From assembly GCA_018340375.1 (NCBI GenBank), contig JAFFJZ010000001.1, positions 39,486,001-39,550,000 of the forward strand: 64,000 nt of DNA, in the 5' to 3' direction. Position numbers and translations under genes: made by a program. This DNA comes from Gonatopus flavifemur. Lineage: Eukaryota > Arthropoda > Insecta > Hymenoptera > Dryinidae. Shown in pieces: positions 35,448 to 47,045 of this stretch. The notes under the pieces were generated by a model. It was given only the letters and a program-made list of their open reading frames with translations. It was not told the DNA's origin and did not search any database. Position 1 is the stretch's first letter. Each line of letters opens with the position of its first letter.

Positions 35448-35657
35448 CACTGTAAAAAATTGGCGGTGTTAGAAAAAATTCACACCAAATAGTGTTTTTT
35501 CAACACCACATGGTGTCATTTTCACACCGTAAAGTGTCATTCTAACACTATTTGGTGTTATTCTGACACCGATTTTGGGGTGGACTTGTATAGAATCCAC
35601 GTTGTGTCAATTCTGTGTTAATTCTGACACCGTTTTGACACCGCTTTTTTTACAGTG
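35448..35657. mobile_element. 210-bp MITE, CACTGTAAAAAA ends, GGTGTTA repeats
   Basis: The ends CACTGTAAAAAATTGGCGGTG and CACCGCTTTTTTTACAGTG are inverted and flanked by TA on both sides. The interior is a dense array of CACACC / GGTGTCA / AACACCA words, about ten in 200 bp, in both orientations. Confidence 0.87.
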
Positions 35658-35659
35658 TA

Positions 35660-36700
35660 GCAACAAGACAAAAGAAAAATAATTTTCCATGCAACTCCAT
35701 GTTTTCGAACAACAGTATACACTTTCCTCCATTTTACTCGACATTAATTCTGAACCAAACCGTATTTATGACTCATGATTTAAACAACGTAATGGAGAAT
35801 ATTAAATTCACTTCATGATTCTAGAATAACATTTGAAGCAAAATTGAATTCAAACATATGATTATTTTAAATTTCCCCATTTGCAGATAATGCGAAAGAC
35901 CTTCAGGCACGTCGAAATACAATACTAGTGCATTATAAAAAATGGTTTGATTGAAACGTTGCAAACAATATCTGAGAAAAAAAAAGATAAAACAGAATCT
36001 CTTGACAGGGCACTAGGAAAATTATAAGGAATTTTCTTTGATTTCAATTATGAATTTTGGCGTCAAAAATGTTTGAGGGAGTATTTTGCTTGTTGGGTCT
36101 TGGACAACCACCGAATCGTAATAAAAAGTTCCTCGTCCATAGAAAAATTCTCCTGCTGTTATGTTGCAAAGATCACGAAGGCACGCTTAAAAAACTCCTT
36201 AGTATTAGTAATAAGAATTTCAGTTTCCTGAACCAGAATATCGGTGGTTTTAACAAAAATATTCAGTTGAAGGAACTGACACTCTATACAGACAAATAGA
36301 TTTTTCATTCAATGTCGTATTCCACTGAATGTTGAGTGACGATAATTGAACAGTTTTCTCAGTGCAAACGATTGTTTCAAATCTACGAATCTGTTGTCTA
36401 ATCAAATACTTCCCACACAACATAGAGAACTCTACAAGATTTCATAAAGAGAACAGTGTTTTCATTCTGATATCAGGAACTTTCATCAAAAAGATCTCTG
36501 ACCGAGCTCATACAAAACTCTTGAGAGTCAAATTCTGATGTATTCCAAAGATGAACATTTAATGTCAATGAAACGACTTCAGTATGCCATATTTCTGATA
36601 TAGATCTCTCTCAGGAATCTTTTGGAGACCTCATTGATGATCATGAATAAGAATTCTGAGAGACATCAATCTCAGAAACGCATTGTGTGGGCTGTGCAAA
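35660..36700. other. No recognisable gene
   Basis: The frame 36057-36299 has no motif. A stretch at 36420-36680 has recurring CTCTGA / GATCTCT words but no ends. Confidence 0.4.
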
Positions 36701-36702
36701 AT

Positions 36703-36984
36703 CCCTAGTGATCAGGCATTCCCTATTTTCAATAAAAGTCTAATCAGGTTAGAATCCGGAGGAAATAAGGGAAATCTTATGAGACCCTTACAAGGGACTT
36801 ATCTGATTTCCCTAAGAGGATTCAAATAGGGTTGTAACGAAAAGGTACAATAGGGTTCGGATGAGATTTCCATAAAACCGCGCGAAATAGGGGAAACCGT
36901 AACGACACCTGATGAGGACCTGATAGGAAATCAGACATGTCTCGTCAGGCCCTGGTATTTTCCCATTCAAAATTTCTACTAGGG
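36703..36984. mobile_element. 282-bp element, CCCTAGT ends
   Basis: The left end CCCTAGTGATCAGGC and the complement of the right end, CCCTAGTAGAAATTTTG, share the first seven bases. AT flanks both sides (36701-36702 and 36985-36986). AATAGGG and CCTGATGAGG-type words recur inside. The termini relate it to 14631 and 33074. Confidence 0.62.
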
Positions 36985-36986
36985 AT

Positions 36987-38667
36987 GAAATCAGATATTC
37001 GAATGCATCTGTGGTTTGAACCTTGGTATTCTTTTTGCATATATCGAATCTCGTCACATTCCATAAATTATTCGCAATAAAGAGAGTTTCTCAATAATCC
37101 AGATATAAATTCTATTCGAACAATTCTAATTCCATCATAGGCAAAAATCACGGTGAAATATCTGGGCCAAAACTCAAGAGGAATTTCTCTTGGGATTAAC
37201 ATTGTCTGAGTCACAGTTTCTGGAGGAAATCCAATCTATGAATCACAGTATTTTGTCACAAGGAGAATAAGTTCAATAGACTAGAAGGAAACACGTTTTT
37301 CAACTTCACTCTCATCCTCGTAAACTTCACTCCCATGAACTTTGATGTAAAGAACTATTGATTACTTGGCTCATCAATTTACATTTATTTATCATCCTCT
37401 TCATTCTTTCTTCTCCCGAAATAACGTTCTTTCCTCGAATTCTTTCGATAATCATCAATATACAAATATAATTGATAAAAATACACCATGAATCTTTGAT
37501 TTCATCAAAATTATCTCACTTGGGTTTATCGATGATGGAGATAGTTATCTCAACAGGGAGGGGAGGAAGAAGAATATGACCAATTCATTCTCGAATCGAA
37601 GAATAAACTTGGACGCTTGAATTCTGCGAGCGTTATTCTGAAACCGTTGGAAGGAAACAGAGTTCCCAGAGTTCCACAGCTGTAAAAGCAGTACGATTAA
37701 ATCACTCGAGTGAACTTTTACACATCTATACTATGAAATCTTCAAGGGAAGATTGTTGCAGAGAAGAAAAATAGAAAAACAAAACCCGAAGGAAGAGAAA
37801 GAAAAATGAATGAAAGGAGGACCCAACTACGGACATTTGCAAAGATAATTTGCATTATTCGTTCAGACATTGTTCCTCTCGACGCGTTAATGGGTTTCTG
37901 GGACCAGAAATTCGGTCGCATGTTATATATATATATATTCTTTTCTTCGCTTCCTGTATTTTTTGTCTGATGGATGGGGCGCAGGTCAGACATTCAGAAA
38001 AAAGGAGAGGACAAAAGAACTTTGACACGGGTACCTCTTTTGTTTTATCGCTTCGTGAAACTATGTAAAGATAAGGGGATACGTCACGATATGAATCCGT
38101 ACGAGTGTACATGAAGGATGAACGAAATAATTACGAAGGTAAAATCGGCGTTGAACGTGAAACGGTGATGAAGCACCACCATTGTTTTTTTCCCTGACTC
38201 ACGATTGGATTGGGAGATGAAAAATCATTGAAAATTCATGTGTAATGTATATGATTTCTCTTATTTTCTATTTTTTATCCATAGGTATATTCGGATTTAG
38301 AGACCTTGATTTCAAAATTATAATGATGATTATACTGATTCTAAACGTCGATATGAACAAAAGTCAACAGAGTTGGGTCTGTGGTGAAATGAGATCGACT
38401 TTAACGAACGTATTTAGTGCATGTTTTACTATGACTGCTTTCATGTCTGATAATGATCGTGTGTTTCGGAAGTGCTCATTTTGCTTTGAATTATTTCCTG
38501 TTTCTTCACCTCACACAAGAAAATGTGTACCTTGCCGAGAGCAGGGAACAAACGACTGGGAGGAATTTTCATTAAAAATCTGATGACTATTGTTTCAATA
38601 TGACTGGAATGACAATTATTTCTATCCTGCTCTAAAATTCGTTTTATTCTCTTCGAAAATCTTCATA
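36987..38667. other. No recognisable gene
   Basis: Contains a short (TA)n run at about 37923-37938. The frame 38245-38583 begins hydrophobic and ends with four Cys in two CxxC pairs (RKCSFCFE and KCVPCRE). No family was recognised and there is no splice support, so it is not called. Confidence 0.4.
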
Positions 38668-38948
38668 TACGGTTGGTCCTCGGTTAAGAGGAGGTTTCCT
38701 GCGGCAATGGAAGAAAAATACTGACAATTGAGCATTACAGTTTACCAAAAGGGCTAGCATGATACATAACTTCGTTATCTATGAGGTACATCATGTTTTA
38801 GTGATGAAATTTCAATGGTGTTTCTGAAATTTAGGATGAAGTGCAAGGTATGTATCTTCCCTGGCCTGTCATTTCCTCGTTCGTCGTACGAAATCACTAG
38901 AAAACGAGATCCCATTCCGATCATATTATTATAATACTCCGTATATAT

Positions 38949-39096
38949 CACTGTAAAAAGAAAGTCTTAATCTGTTTGCATCTTAATTTCAGACAATGCT
39001 TTTTCCATTCTGTTAGCAATTGTTTTTTCGGCTTAATTTGTTTGCATCATAGATTCAGCCGAAATGAGCTGGATTTGAGACTTTCTGTTTACAGTG
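38949..39096. mobile_element. 148-bp MITE family B, solo copy
   Basis: The left end CACTGTAAAAAGAAAGTC and the right end GACTTTCTGTTTACAGTG are inverted and flanked by AT on both sides. The interior is nearly identical to the non-inserted parts of 12132-12941, including AATTTCAGACAATGCTTTTTCC and CATCATAGATTCAGCC. This is the empty-site reference for element C. Confidence 0.9.
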
Positions 39097-39540
39097 ATGT
39101 TTTTCCATTGATGAATTATCGTGTTGTAGGGTTGGAACTACCAACGTATTTCTCGAAAGTGATTTTTTTTCAGTTCAGATTATGTCCCTCAACTTTGATG
39201 TATCCTCCCCTGGCATACTTTTATACTCGTGAATAGTCATCGAATGTTTCACGAAAATTTTCATCCACCTGTGAAGGATGAGGAATGATGTCAACTTACC
39301 AACAAATATCAATCGAATCGTTTAGCAATTCCCATTGATTACTTTTTCCGATTTTCCAACGTGGTTTGAGGACTAGGTTATGTGATGATGGTATTTCCCT
39401 CGATTGATTGTTCCCAATAAAGAACGATTTATTCATTATCTTCGTTATTGGTGATACACTATAATGAGTTGAGTGTTGAATTTGTTAAATGTTCAGGTGA
39501 GTCAAAACTCTACGTTTGTTTTAATCTCAACATCCCTTCC

Positions 39541-39807
39541 AAAAAGTAACTCCCCTGTCTGTATTTCCCCTGGCCAACTGATCAGTCAATTGCCAGGGGA
39601 AATACAAAATATCCAGGGGAGATACAAAGTGTCTACAAAAAATTCCACGTGATACGTTCAACATTATTCCATAGAAATTGACGTCTAACTATGGATTTCA
39701 ACAACCAAACGTGATTACAGATCGTCTCTACACCTAAAAAATTGAGTAGCTCAAAAAGTTCGTATCTCGTATCTCCCCTGGTCCAAATATTTCCCCTGGC
39801 CTCTTGT
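39541..39807. repeat. CCAGGGGAAATAC motif array in both orientations
   Basis: The word occurs about six times as GTATTTCCCCTGG, CCAGGGGAAATAC, CCAGGGGAGATAC and GTATCTCCCCTGG. The first two form a hairpin at about 39560-39605. It may be a subterminal array of the surrounding TIR element. Confidence 0.6.
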
Positions 39808-39965
39808 AAAATCATGGACAATGAATAAATTGGTTGGCCATTTTCAGTAAATGGATGAGTTACATCTAAATAAGCTGATCAATATGAAATATCGTGAATC
39901 GAATGTGTTTGTTCGTTTGCCACAAACCTGTAGATCTTATACCTCTTAACTGAGAATCACCCATA

Positions 39966-42753
39966 CACATTTTTCACATTTCCCGTCCAACCCTTGTTTG
40001 GTCAATCCAAAATCATTTCCATGTTCCATTAACCAAACACGAATGTCCTATGAACACTCCCCAACAACTCTTCCAATTTATCAAACCATAAATAATCGTT
40101 CATCCCCTGATTACCGAAGAAAACTGAACGTAACAATCGTGTGAAGCATAGGATACACATTGAAGAATAGAATATATTGTTATAACGTGTATACATCCAG
40201 CGTGTCGATTTTTCCCTTCATCCCTTGATGGGAAGAAACAATTTTCTCCTTTTACCTTCCGGACGTCTGGCCTCGTCGTTGAAAATGAATCGGTCGTTAT
40301 TTTGAACGACCTGCCATCAGTCTGAATTACGAAAAACGAAAACGACACCCATTTGTTTCCATCTGTACTAGCTCGGGGAGGCCAATTCCACGTACATCGT
40401 TGCGAATTTTCACTCATGCTTCAAAGATTATATTATTATCTTTGTTCGTTCACACGATATTGAAAGGCAACTCGAGCACAAATCTGACTGAAATATCAAA
40501 CTGTTTTTTACAATACACGGAAGTTTAGTCGAATAGATAAATTCTATGGAAAGAACATAGTTACATGCAGAATGGATTGAATTATTCATTTTTCTGAGTA
40601 GTTCGATCGATGCCGAATGACTGGCATCGTATCTAAAAATTGAAAAGTGCGCAAAGTATGTACGTGTTCGGTATACATGAGAACTGTACCGTGTTCGATT
40701 GATGCATCTTTTGAATCCGCTCATTGCACGGTCTTGTACTTTGTTGAAAAATATTTGAAAACTTCAAAATTTTCACTATTTTTATTTTCATCAAGCAACA
40801 CTGTGCATTAACACAATGAAACAATCTTCACAATATATGTGAAAAATTTCATAGAATTTTGTATCCAAGAATAATTTGAATGGAAGAGTTACGCGATCGA
40901 TACAAAATCAGTAGAAAAATGATCCATGTGGTCAGACTCCCATGCGAATGATTCCAATTAAAGAGTTGCTTACAATGATTATACAGCTAGAACAAGAGAA
41001 TTCTCTTCATGAAATCGATATTAAACACATATCCTCTCACATGAATCGTATCCTTGAAATTTTCAAAGAATAAAACCTGATCAGAATTACTTGGAGTCCT
41101 GGAAATGTAGAGCAATTGTGTGTGTTCGTCTCAGAGAGGGAACAATTACGAAATCACGAAACTATTCGTCATGTCCATCTCACGTCGATATCATTACTCG
41201 ATGATGGACTTCGAAGCTACCATTAGTTCACGCCTTGTTGGCATCGTCTTCGGTCTGCAGTTTGAATCAGGGTAGTTGTATTCCGGAATTACCGTGATTT
41301 CATACACACGTATGTATTTACACACTTCCACATACTCTACAATATGTCCTCGTAAAGCATTATGCGTCTTTCTCTCGACTAAGCGTTGATCAGTTCATTC
41401 ATTAACGACCTAATTAGCTACTCGTCCTAATTGCTGCCGTCGTTGGTGTTGACTACTCTACACACTGAAAAATTTCCCAGTTTCAGCACCAATTCAATGT
41501 TATTCTCTTTTGAATGCTCACTTTATCTTTCCCTTTCTCTCCTAGACGGCAATATTCAATGAGAATCATAATTATATTGCCTTTGAAGTACTTGACCTCG
41601 TAAATAAAATAATATTGCAAATGTATTTCCTCAATGCTTCCTTTTTCACGTGCATTAAAAGGTTTTATATCACTGAAGACAATTAGGAGAGTGTGAAATC
41701 TCGTACTTAAATTTCCAGATTCAAAAATTCACTACACGAAGAAACATGGATAATAATGAATAGGAGGAATACAATACTAGATGCTGGAACTGTTTATCAC
41801 TCATGATAACAACTATTTAGTTTATAACACCTCAGTATTCAGTAACATTCTATCACTCATTTCAATCTGATTTGACATTCCACAATTACTGAACGATAGA
41901 ATCTGTTCAATCTATCTTTCTTTGGTTATTCTCCATGAGAAAGTATTTAAGTATGATTGAAATGATTGTAACCAAATTTTTTTGATGGGCTGTAGAAAAT
42001 TAGGATAAATCAGAAATCACCATTTGTTCTATCACAAAATCAAGTACTGGTTTATATTATTACGAATTTAGGCATACATTCAACAGTAGCATTGTTGTGA
42101 TAACTAATTGTTCCCAAGCGGCAAATATGTGGACAGAGGAACTGTTTTCACAAAACGATTGAAGAACGTTCGCCAAAGTCGCCGCTACTACCACAGTTTG
42201 ATTTTCCATGCTTTACTAAATTCTACTGGAATCAACTAGAAGACTAGTATCTGCAGAAATTGCATTAGGTGTCAACTATCTGCACACAATACAACATATG
42301 GATGAGATGTATTGTCAGCTTGTTACGTCTAATTGTTAATTATCCTACATTTTCATTCGACATACTCACATCAAGGTTACATGATGTACACACATTTACG
42401 TATACAAAACTACGTAGAATTACATCAGGAAACTAAAAGATGAATGAATCACCCGTACACATTTTCGTAACTTTCGTCAGAAGCTTTGATGAAATGGATG
42501 ATGGTTTTGAGAACTTGAAAATTATTGTGAAGAATCCAGAGGATTTTAAAAAGAATCTTCATGGAGCCTGAATCACGAACTTTCATAGTACTTACAATTT
42601 TCATACCATGTCCTCAAATTGAGTCGAGAATATTCTTAAATTACCCTAAGGAGGTTTCATGATACTCTTTCGTTGAAAGGACGGTCGAGGGTATTTTCAT
42701 TTTCGTTCGTTTATCTTTTGCATCTACACTTTTGCTTTCCTGTGCATTCTCAG
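39966..42753. other. Gene-poor stretch with one weak exon candidate
   Basis: No delimitable transposon. An unpaired CACTGAAAAATTTCCCAG terminus lies near 41464. The candidate exon at 40256-40417 is listed separately. The rest shows nothing. Confidence 0.4.
40256..40417 (-). CDS. Candidate exon, unknown product (weak)
   Basis: On the minus strand an ATG at 40417 opens a 54-codon frame ending exactly at an AAG|GTAAAA donor-like site (exon end at 40256, phase 0). The stretch is clearly richer in G and C than its surroundings. The translation has mixed composition with CTWNWPPR near residue 8 and SFKITTDSF near residue 37, unlike the Lys/Asn/Phe-rich noise frames nearby. I recognise no family. 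The frame stays open beyond the donor to 40100, so it could also be a chance frame. There is no promoter, acceptor or partner exon to support it. Confidence 0.22.
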
Positions 42754-42852
42754 GCTTTTCATTCACGAACTGTTCAAATGACTCTTTTCGCGATCTCCTT
42801 ATATCTCATCTTTGCGTTGATATTCACCTCTTCTCACGTCTTTGAAATAACG
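42754..42852 (+). CDS. Candidate first coding exon encoding a signal peptide
   Basis: Here several signals line up. A pyrimidine-rich acceptor (TTGCTTTCCTGTGCATTCTCAG) ends at 42753. A 24-base leader follows, then an ATG at 42778 in good insect context (TTCAAATGA). It opens 25 codons ending exactly at a strong donor, ACG|GTAAGT, at 42852/42853 (phase 0). The peptide starts Met-Thr, has a hydrophobic core LFAISLYLIFALIF and ends FTSSHVFEIT, with a plausible signal-peptidase site after the Ser pair. This is what the first coding exon of a secreted or membrane protein looks like. No downstream exon could be joined by eye, and the mature protein is unknown. In the same frame the sequence stays open upstream to 42673, which is less natural than the spliced reading. 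Confidence 0.4.
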
Positions 42853-45610
42853 GTAAGTGCTTGGTTACTGTTGAATCTTGATCGCTATCAATATACGCTT
42901 CAGGATATGAAATTTAAAGGAAGTTGAATGAATGCATTGCGTACACGTGGAGTTTGTTTTATTAGCCTTTTATACTCCAACAATGTGTTGATATAACAAT
43001 TATATCAATATACTTAACAATTGAATTTCAGCTCTCAAACTACAGATAAGGTGCAGAAAATGTCACTATAGCATTCACAATACAGCAACGGTAATTGAAA
43101 TTTTCTTTGGGAATTGTGGAAGTGGTTTATTTCTTAAATCCGAAGTGAAATCTCGAAATTCTACCGCGACAAATGCAATTTAAGTTTGTTTTCAATCTTC
43201 CCTCTTCGGAATGGAAGAAAGACGAAAATAATTTCTGTGAAAATCGAAAATAGTTTTCAGGTGAAAGGAGGTATGAAACTCCTAAGGAATCGATAACTTT
43301 CTAAATGGAATTCAAACCGCACTCGGGGAAACCCTCTGATGCCAAGTATCTAGAGAATCAATCAACTCGTTCTTTCGGTCACAAGTGGTGCGATAATTCA
43401 AATTTCGTAGATCCACAAAAGAGTTGGAGGAGAAGGAGTTTGAGGGATTAATAATTCAATAACCGTGGAAAAAATCAATCTACGCGTGTTTAAATCTTGA
43501 ACCTCAATCAACCCAACCCTTGTGATTTCAATTTTGACTTTCATTCCTCCTTCGATTTTCCTCAGGTCAACTGAAATGATACAATTAAAATAACTGATGT
43601 TTTCCCCTTTTCATGCGCATTCCGGGATTCCGATGGGCTGTTGTTCCAAGGAATAATGTCATCGTTTTCATCACGATCTACTTAATCTCGTTAAAGGGTT
43701 GTTTCTCCCCTTCATGTAATTTCTGTAATCGTGCGGTTTCTTCCAACAAACATTCACTGTAATAAACGATCCCGTCAAACGGAGGATCTCAAATAGAAGG
43801 GAACGGAATGTCTGTATAAAGTTTCTCTTGCCATAACACAAAAGTCCCTTGATCAAATCTTTCAATTGACCTATTTGGATAAGCGAAAATTTTAGTACGA
43901 TGTTATGCACGCCCTAATTTTATGCTTATGCCAAAATTGGAGAGTTCCATTTTGCGGGTATAGATGTCCTTCATTTGGAACTATACTCGCTTCCTTATCG
44001 AAGCGAATTTCAAACCCAGTGCAACCATAAATCGGTTGAAAGTCATTCCCAGGAAGGTGTAATTACAATTATCATCGATTCAGGTATTTTAATTGATTCA
44101 TGAAAATTGATCCAAGAGTCGTGTTTCAGGATAATATCTAAAATTGGGGTTAACGACGCGACAACGACGCTTCCCGTACGATGAAAACGAGAAGTCGATA
44201 AAGGTCGATGTGCTAGTCAATATCGAACGACACGTGTGGCAGCTGGCAAAGCCATTTCATCGTATCAGAATCTTTGCCGTTTTCCACGATTCTTCACGTC
44301 TCTTTCGTACTCTCTTTCTTTTTCTTCCTCTCTTTATTGCACAGCTCTTTCCCTTCTCCTCTGTATACAGATATACACTCTTAGAGTGCTTCCTATAAAT
44401 ATTCCCCTGAAACGAGCATTATCGCGAATACAAATACCTTCATTGTTCATCCATTGTTTTTTGTTTTTTGTTTTCATTTTCTTCATTCTCTTTGAATTGA
44501 AATCGGTCCCAATTCTTTGCTTATCGTCACGCAACAATCGATCCTCGAATAACGAAGGAATCTTGATTATCAGATTCGATTCAAAATAACTCCGAAGAAA
44601 GTGTCTAAATTGGAACGCGGCACTCAAAAAGACACAGGCGAAATTTTTAGGGTGGGAAAGAAAGAGGAAGAGAATTCCTCATTTTCCGCGCCAGAACATT
44701 GTTCGTTACGCTAACCAGGTCTCTCACCAAGGGAGTCCTGTCTTTCTTTTCGTTTTATACTTCGTATAACGATATGAATTCGTAATTCCAACGTTATCAA
44801 ACCGTATCCCAACGTTTTTTTCTTCAAATTTTAACAAGATTCAAAGTACTAATAACGCAAGAATTATATATACTTGCTAGAATTTGAAAAGTGATTTATG
44901 GAAATGTAGGAAAGTGAAAAACTCAACATTTATTATGCGATGAAAAATTTTCATTCTATGAATCGGTGATTACGCTAAAGTGCGGCTCTTGGGGAACTGC
45001 GTGTTTCTTGGAGGTTTCTTTCGAGAATGATTCTTGATGAACGTAGATATGGGAGAAGCGTTGGAGATGTGCATGCATCCTTAAAACAGTGACAAAATAC
45101 TCATGAAGTATTCAAGAATATCACCATGTTATGAAAGAAAGAAATTTTGTCAACTAATATCATGTTTGTTGGCATCCATTACAGATTGAGAATACAGAAT
45201 TGTAATTCTAGCACAGTTTCTTTCATTCAGGATGAACGACTTGATTTTCAAACTATCGTCATAATTCGTCTCATGGATTCGTGGAGCATTCAGAGCAACA
45301 CAAACGTCAGAGACGGAATTTTTTACCGACCCATTGAAACGATGAAGGAAATCATAGAATATTTGGATAGTCATATCTGGAACTTTAGTAAATAGCTTTT
45401 ATGGATGAAGCATAAGAGCATAAATGAAAGAAAGCATATAATCTCAGTCATGGAGATGAAATTCTCCATGTTCAAGCTTTTCATCTCTTTATCCAAGAGA
45501 ACTCAAAAGAAATGTTAATGTATCGAATATCTTTGCGTGCATTTCATAATATTCAATCCGTTGAGTGACTTTCAAATTCGCACACCGTTGCACGTATCTT
45601 AGTGAGTACT
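42853..45610. other. No further exon recognised
   Basis: If the signal-peptide exon is real this would be intron or downstream sequence. Frames at 44144-44589 overlap on both strands in a pyrimidine-rich patch and have no motif. No repeats are delimitable. Confidence 0.4.
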
Positions 45611-45612
45611 TA

Positions 45613-45868
45613 CACTGAGAAAAATTATCTATCATAAATTACTAGACTCGCTAGTATATTGAGGATATACTTGCATTTCAAGGTTATATACCAAACATTC
45701 TCATCAAAAGCATCAGACTTTCTATTATGGAACGTCATTATCCTACCATTAGCTCCCAGAAAGTCTGGTACTTTTGAAGAGAATGTTTGGTATATAACTT
45801 CAAAATGCAAGTATATCCACAATATACTAGCGAGTCTAGTAATTTATAATAGACAATTTTTCTCCGTG
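45613..45868. mobile_element. 256-bp palindromic MITE, CACTGAGAAAAAT ends
   Basis: The left end CACTGAGAAAAATTATCTAT and the complement of the right end, CACGGAGAAAAATTGTCTAT, are inverted and flanked by TA on both sides. They differ at one of the diagnostic bases, linking the CACTG and CACGG groups. The arms run about 115 bp (ACTAGACTCGCTAGTATATT, then TATACCAAACATTCTC). The two overlapping frames on opposite strands here are products of the palindrome. Confidence 0.87.
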
Positions 45869-45870
45869 TA

Positions 45871-46152
45871 CAATGACCATTACTCCATGCAGAGGACTTG
45901 GTGCGATCAATCTCGGCAATGCATTCAAGTGAATTCAAAAATCCTGGAATTTGATTCTGACCTCTGTGTGAACACTGCGAAACCTGATCTATAACAAGTG
46001 TTTCAGAATGAGAAATTAATGTGGGAGTATGAAACACCAATCGCTCACCTTGGCACAATTACTGAGATGTTTTACTTTTAAATACCTGTTACAAATCATT
46101 TTTTTCAATGAAACAGGTTCCTGTTTTTCCCTTTATTTATTTTCATTTTCAC
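45871..46152. other. No gene seen
   Basis: Short spacer. Confidence 0.4.
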
Positions 46153-47045
46153 AACCAAAAAAAAGTAATCTGGAAATGGGAAGAAAAATCCCTCTCAATC
46201 AGGAAAGATATTCCACTTTTGTTTTCTTCTTGAATCAAGAATATGCCTCTACGATTGAGAGTACATTAAACAAATGAAAATTCTTTTACCACAAAGGCTA
46301 ATCCTCTCAAATGAAGAGAAATACTTTGAATACCATATATCAGATGAGAAATTGCATCAAAATGAGATACTCGTATTTTGATATTAATATCTTGGGTGCA
46401 CAACATATTTCAATTCAGTCTTGTATTTTTCTACATCCTCCGTTGGAATTCAATATTTGACATACCAAAAAACGACATCATGCATCCATTATATGGATCA
46501 TCTAGTTACATCACTTTTACACCGACCCAATCCTTCCTCGTGAAAGTGTGAAACTTTGTGAATTCAAACTAATTTCATTTCACAAAAATCGAGTCACACC
46601 ACATGAATTTTAATTAAAACCAACAATTATTTCACATTACCCTCCTTGCATTTAGAATTCTATCATCGTTGACATAAAAGCCCATTCTATGGAACGGATG
46701 GAAGGAAAATACTTCAGGAATCACAAAAACATATCGTCTGTTGTCGGTGATTACCACTCCCGTTGAATTCATTCAAATTGAAGTTTCAATGGTTTTTGTG
46801 AGGTTTTGTAATTTCATATCGAATGAAAAAATCATTAGGTAGCACCCAAAAAGAATTATTATCAAATTAAGAGTGTCCCTCTCCTCTAATATATAATATC
46901 AAAAGTATTCCTCTCCACTTGAGAGTTACTTATTTGTTCAAAATCTTAACGGGACATTCTCAATTGAAGAAGAAAACAAAAGTGAAATATCTTTTTTGAT
47001 TGAGAGGGATTTTTCCTCTCATTTCCAGATTACTTTTTTTTGGGT
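46153..47045. mobile_element. About 890-bp foldback element, AAAAAAAAGTAATCTGGAAATG arms
   Basis: The left arm (46153 to about 46330) and right arm (about 46868-47045) are inverted copies. They share AAAAAAAAGTAATCTGG, AAAAATCCCTCTCAATC and CTTTTGTTTTCTTCTT in order. The ends read AACCAAAA and TTTTGGGT. The roughly 530-bp middle is unrelated AT-rich sequence with no frame of note. No clean target duplication is visible. Confidence 0.75.

Larger units (their letters stand above)
38670..39963. mobile_element. 1.3-kb element, GGTTAAGAGG inverted ends
   Basis: The left end CGGTTGGTCCTCGGTTAAGAGG and the complement of the right end, TGGGTGATTCTCAGTTAAGAGG, match at most positions. Both are flanked outside by TA. 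Inside lie a solo family-B MITE (38949-39096) and a CCAGGGGAAATAC array (39541-39807). No transposase frame was found. The boundaries are plausible rather than certain. Confidence 0.55.

Noticed and set aside
38245..38583. 112-codon frame with two CxxC pairs
   Set aside because: A short zinc-ribbon-like Cys spacing can arise by chance. No upstream or downstream splice sites fit and no family is recognised.
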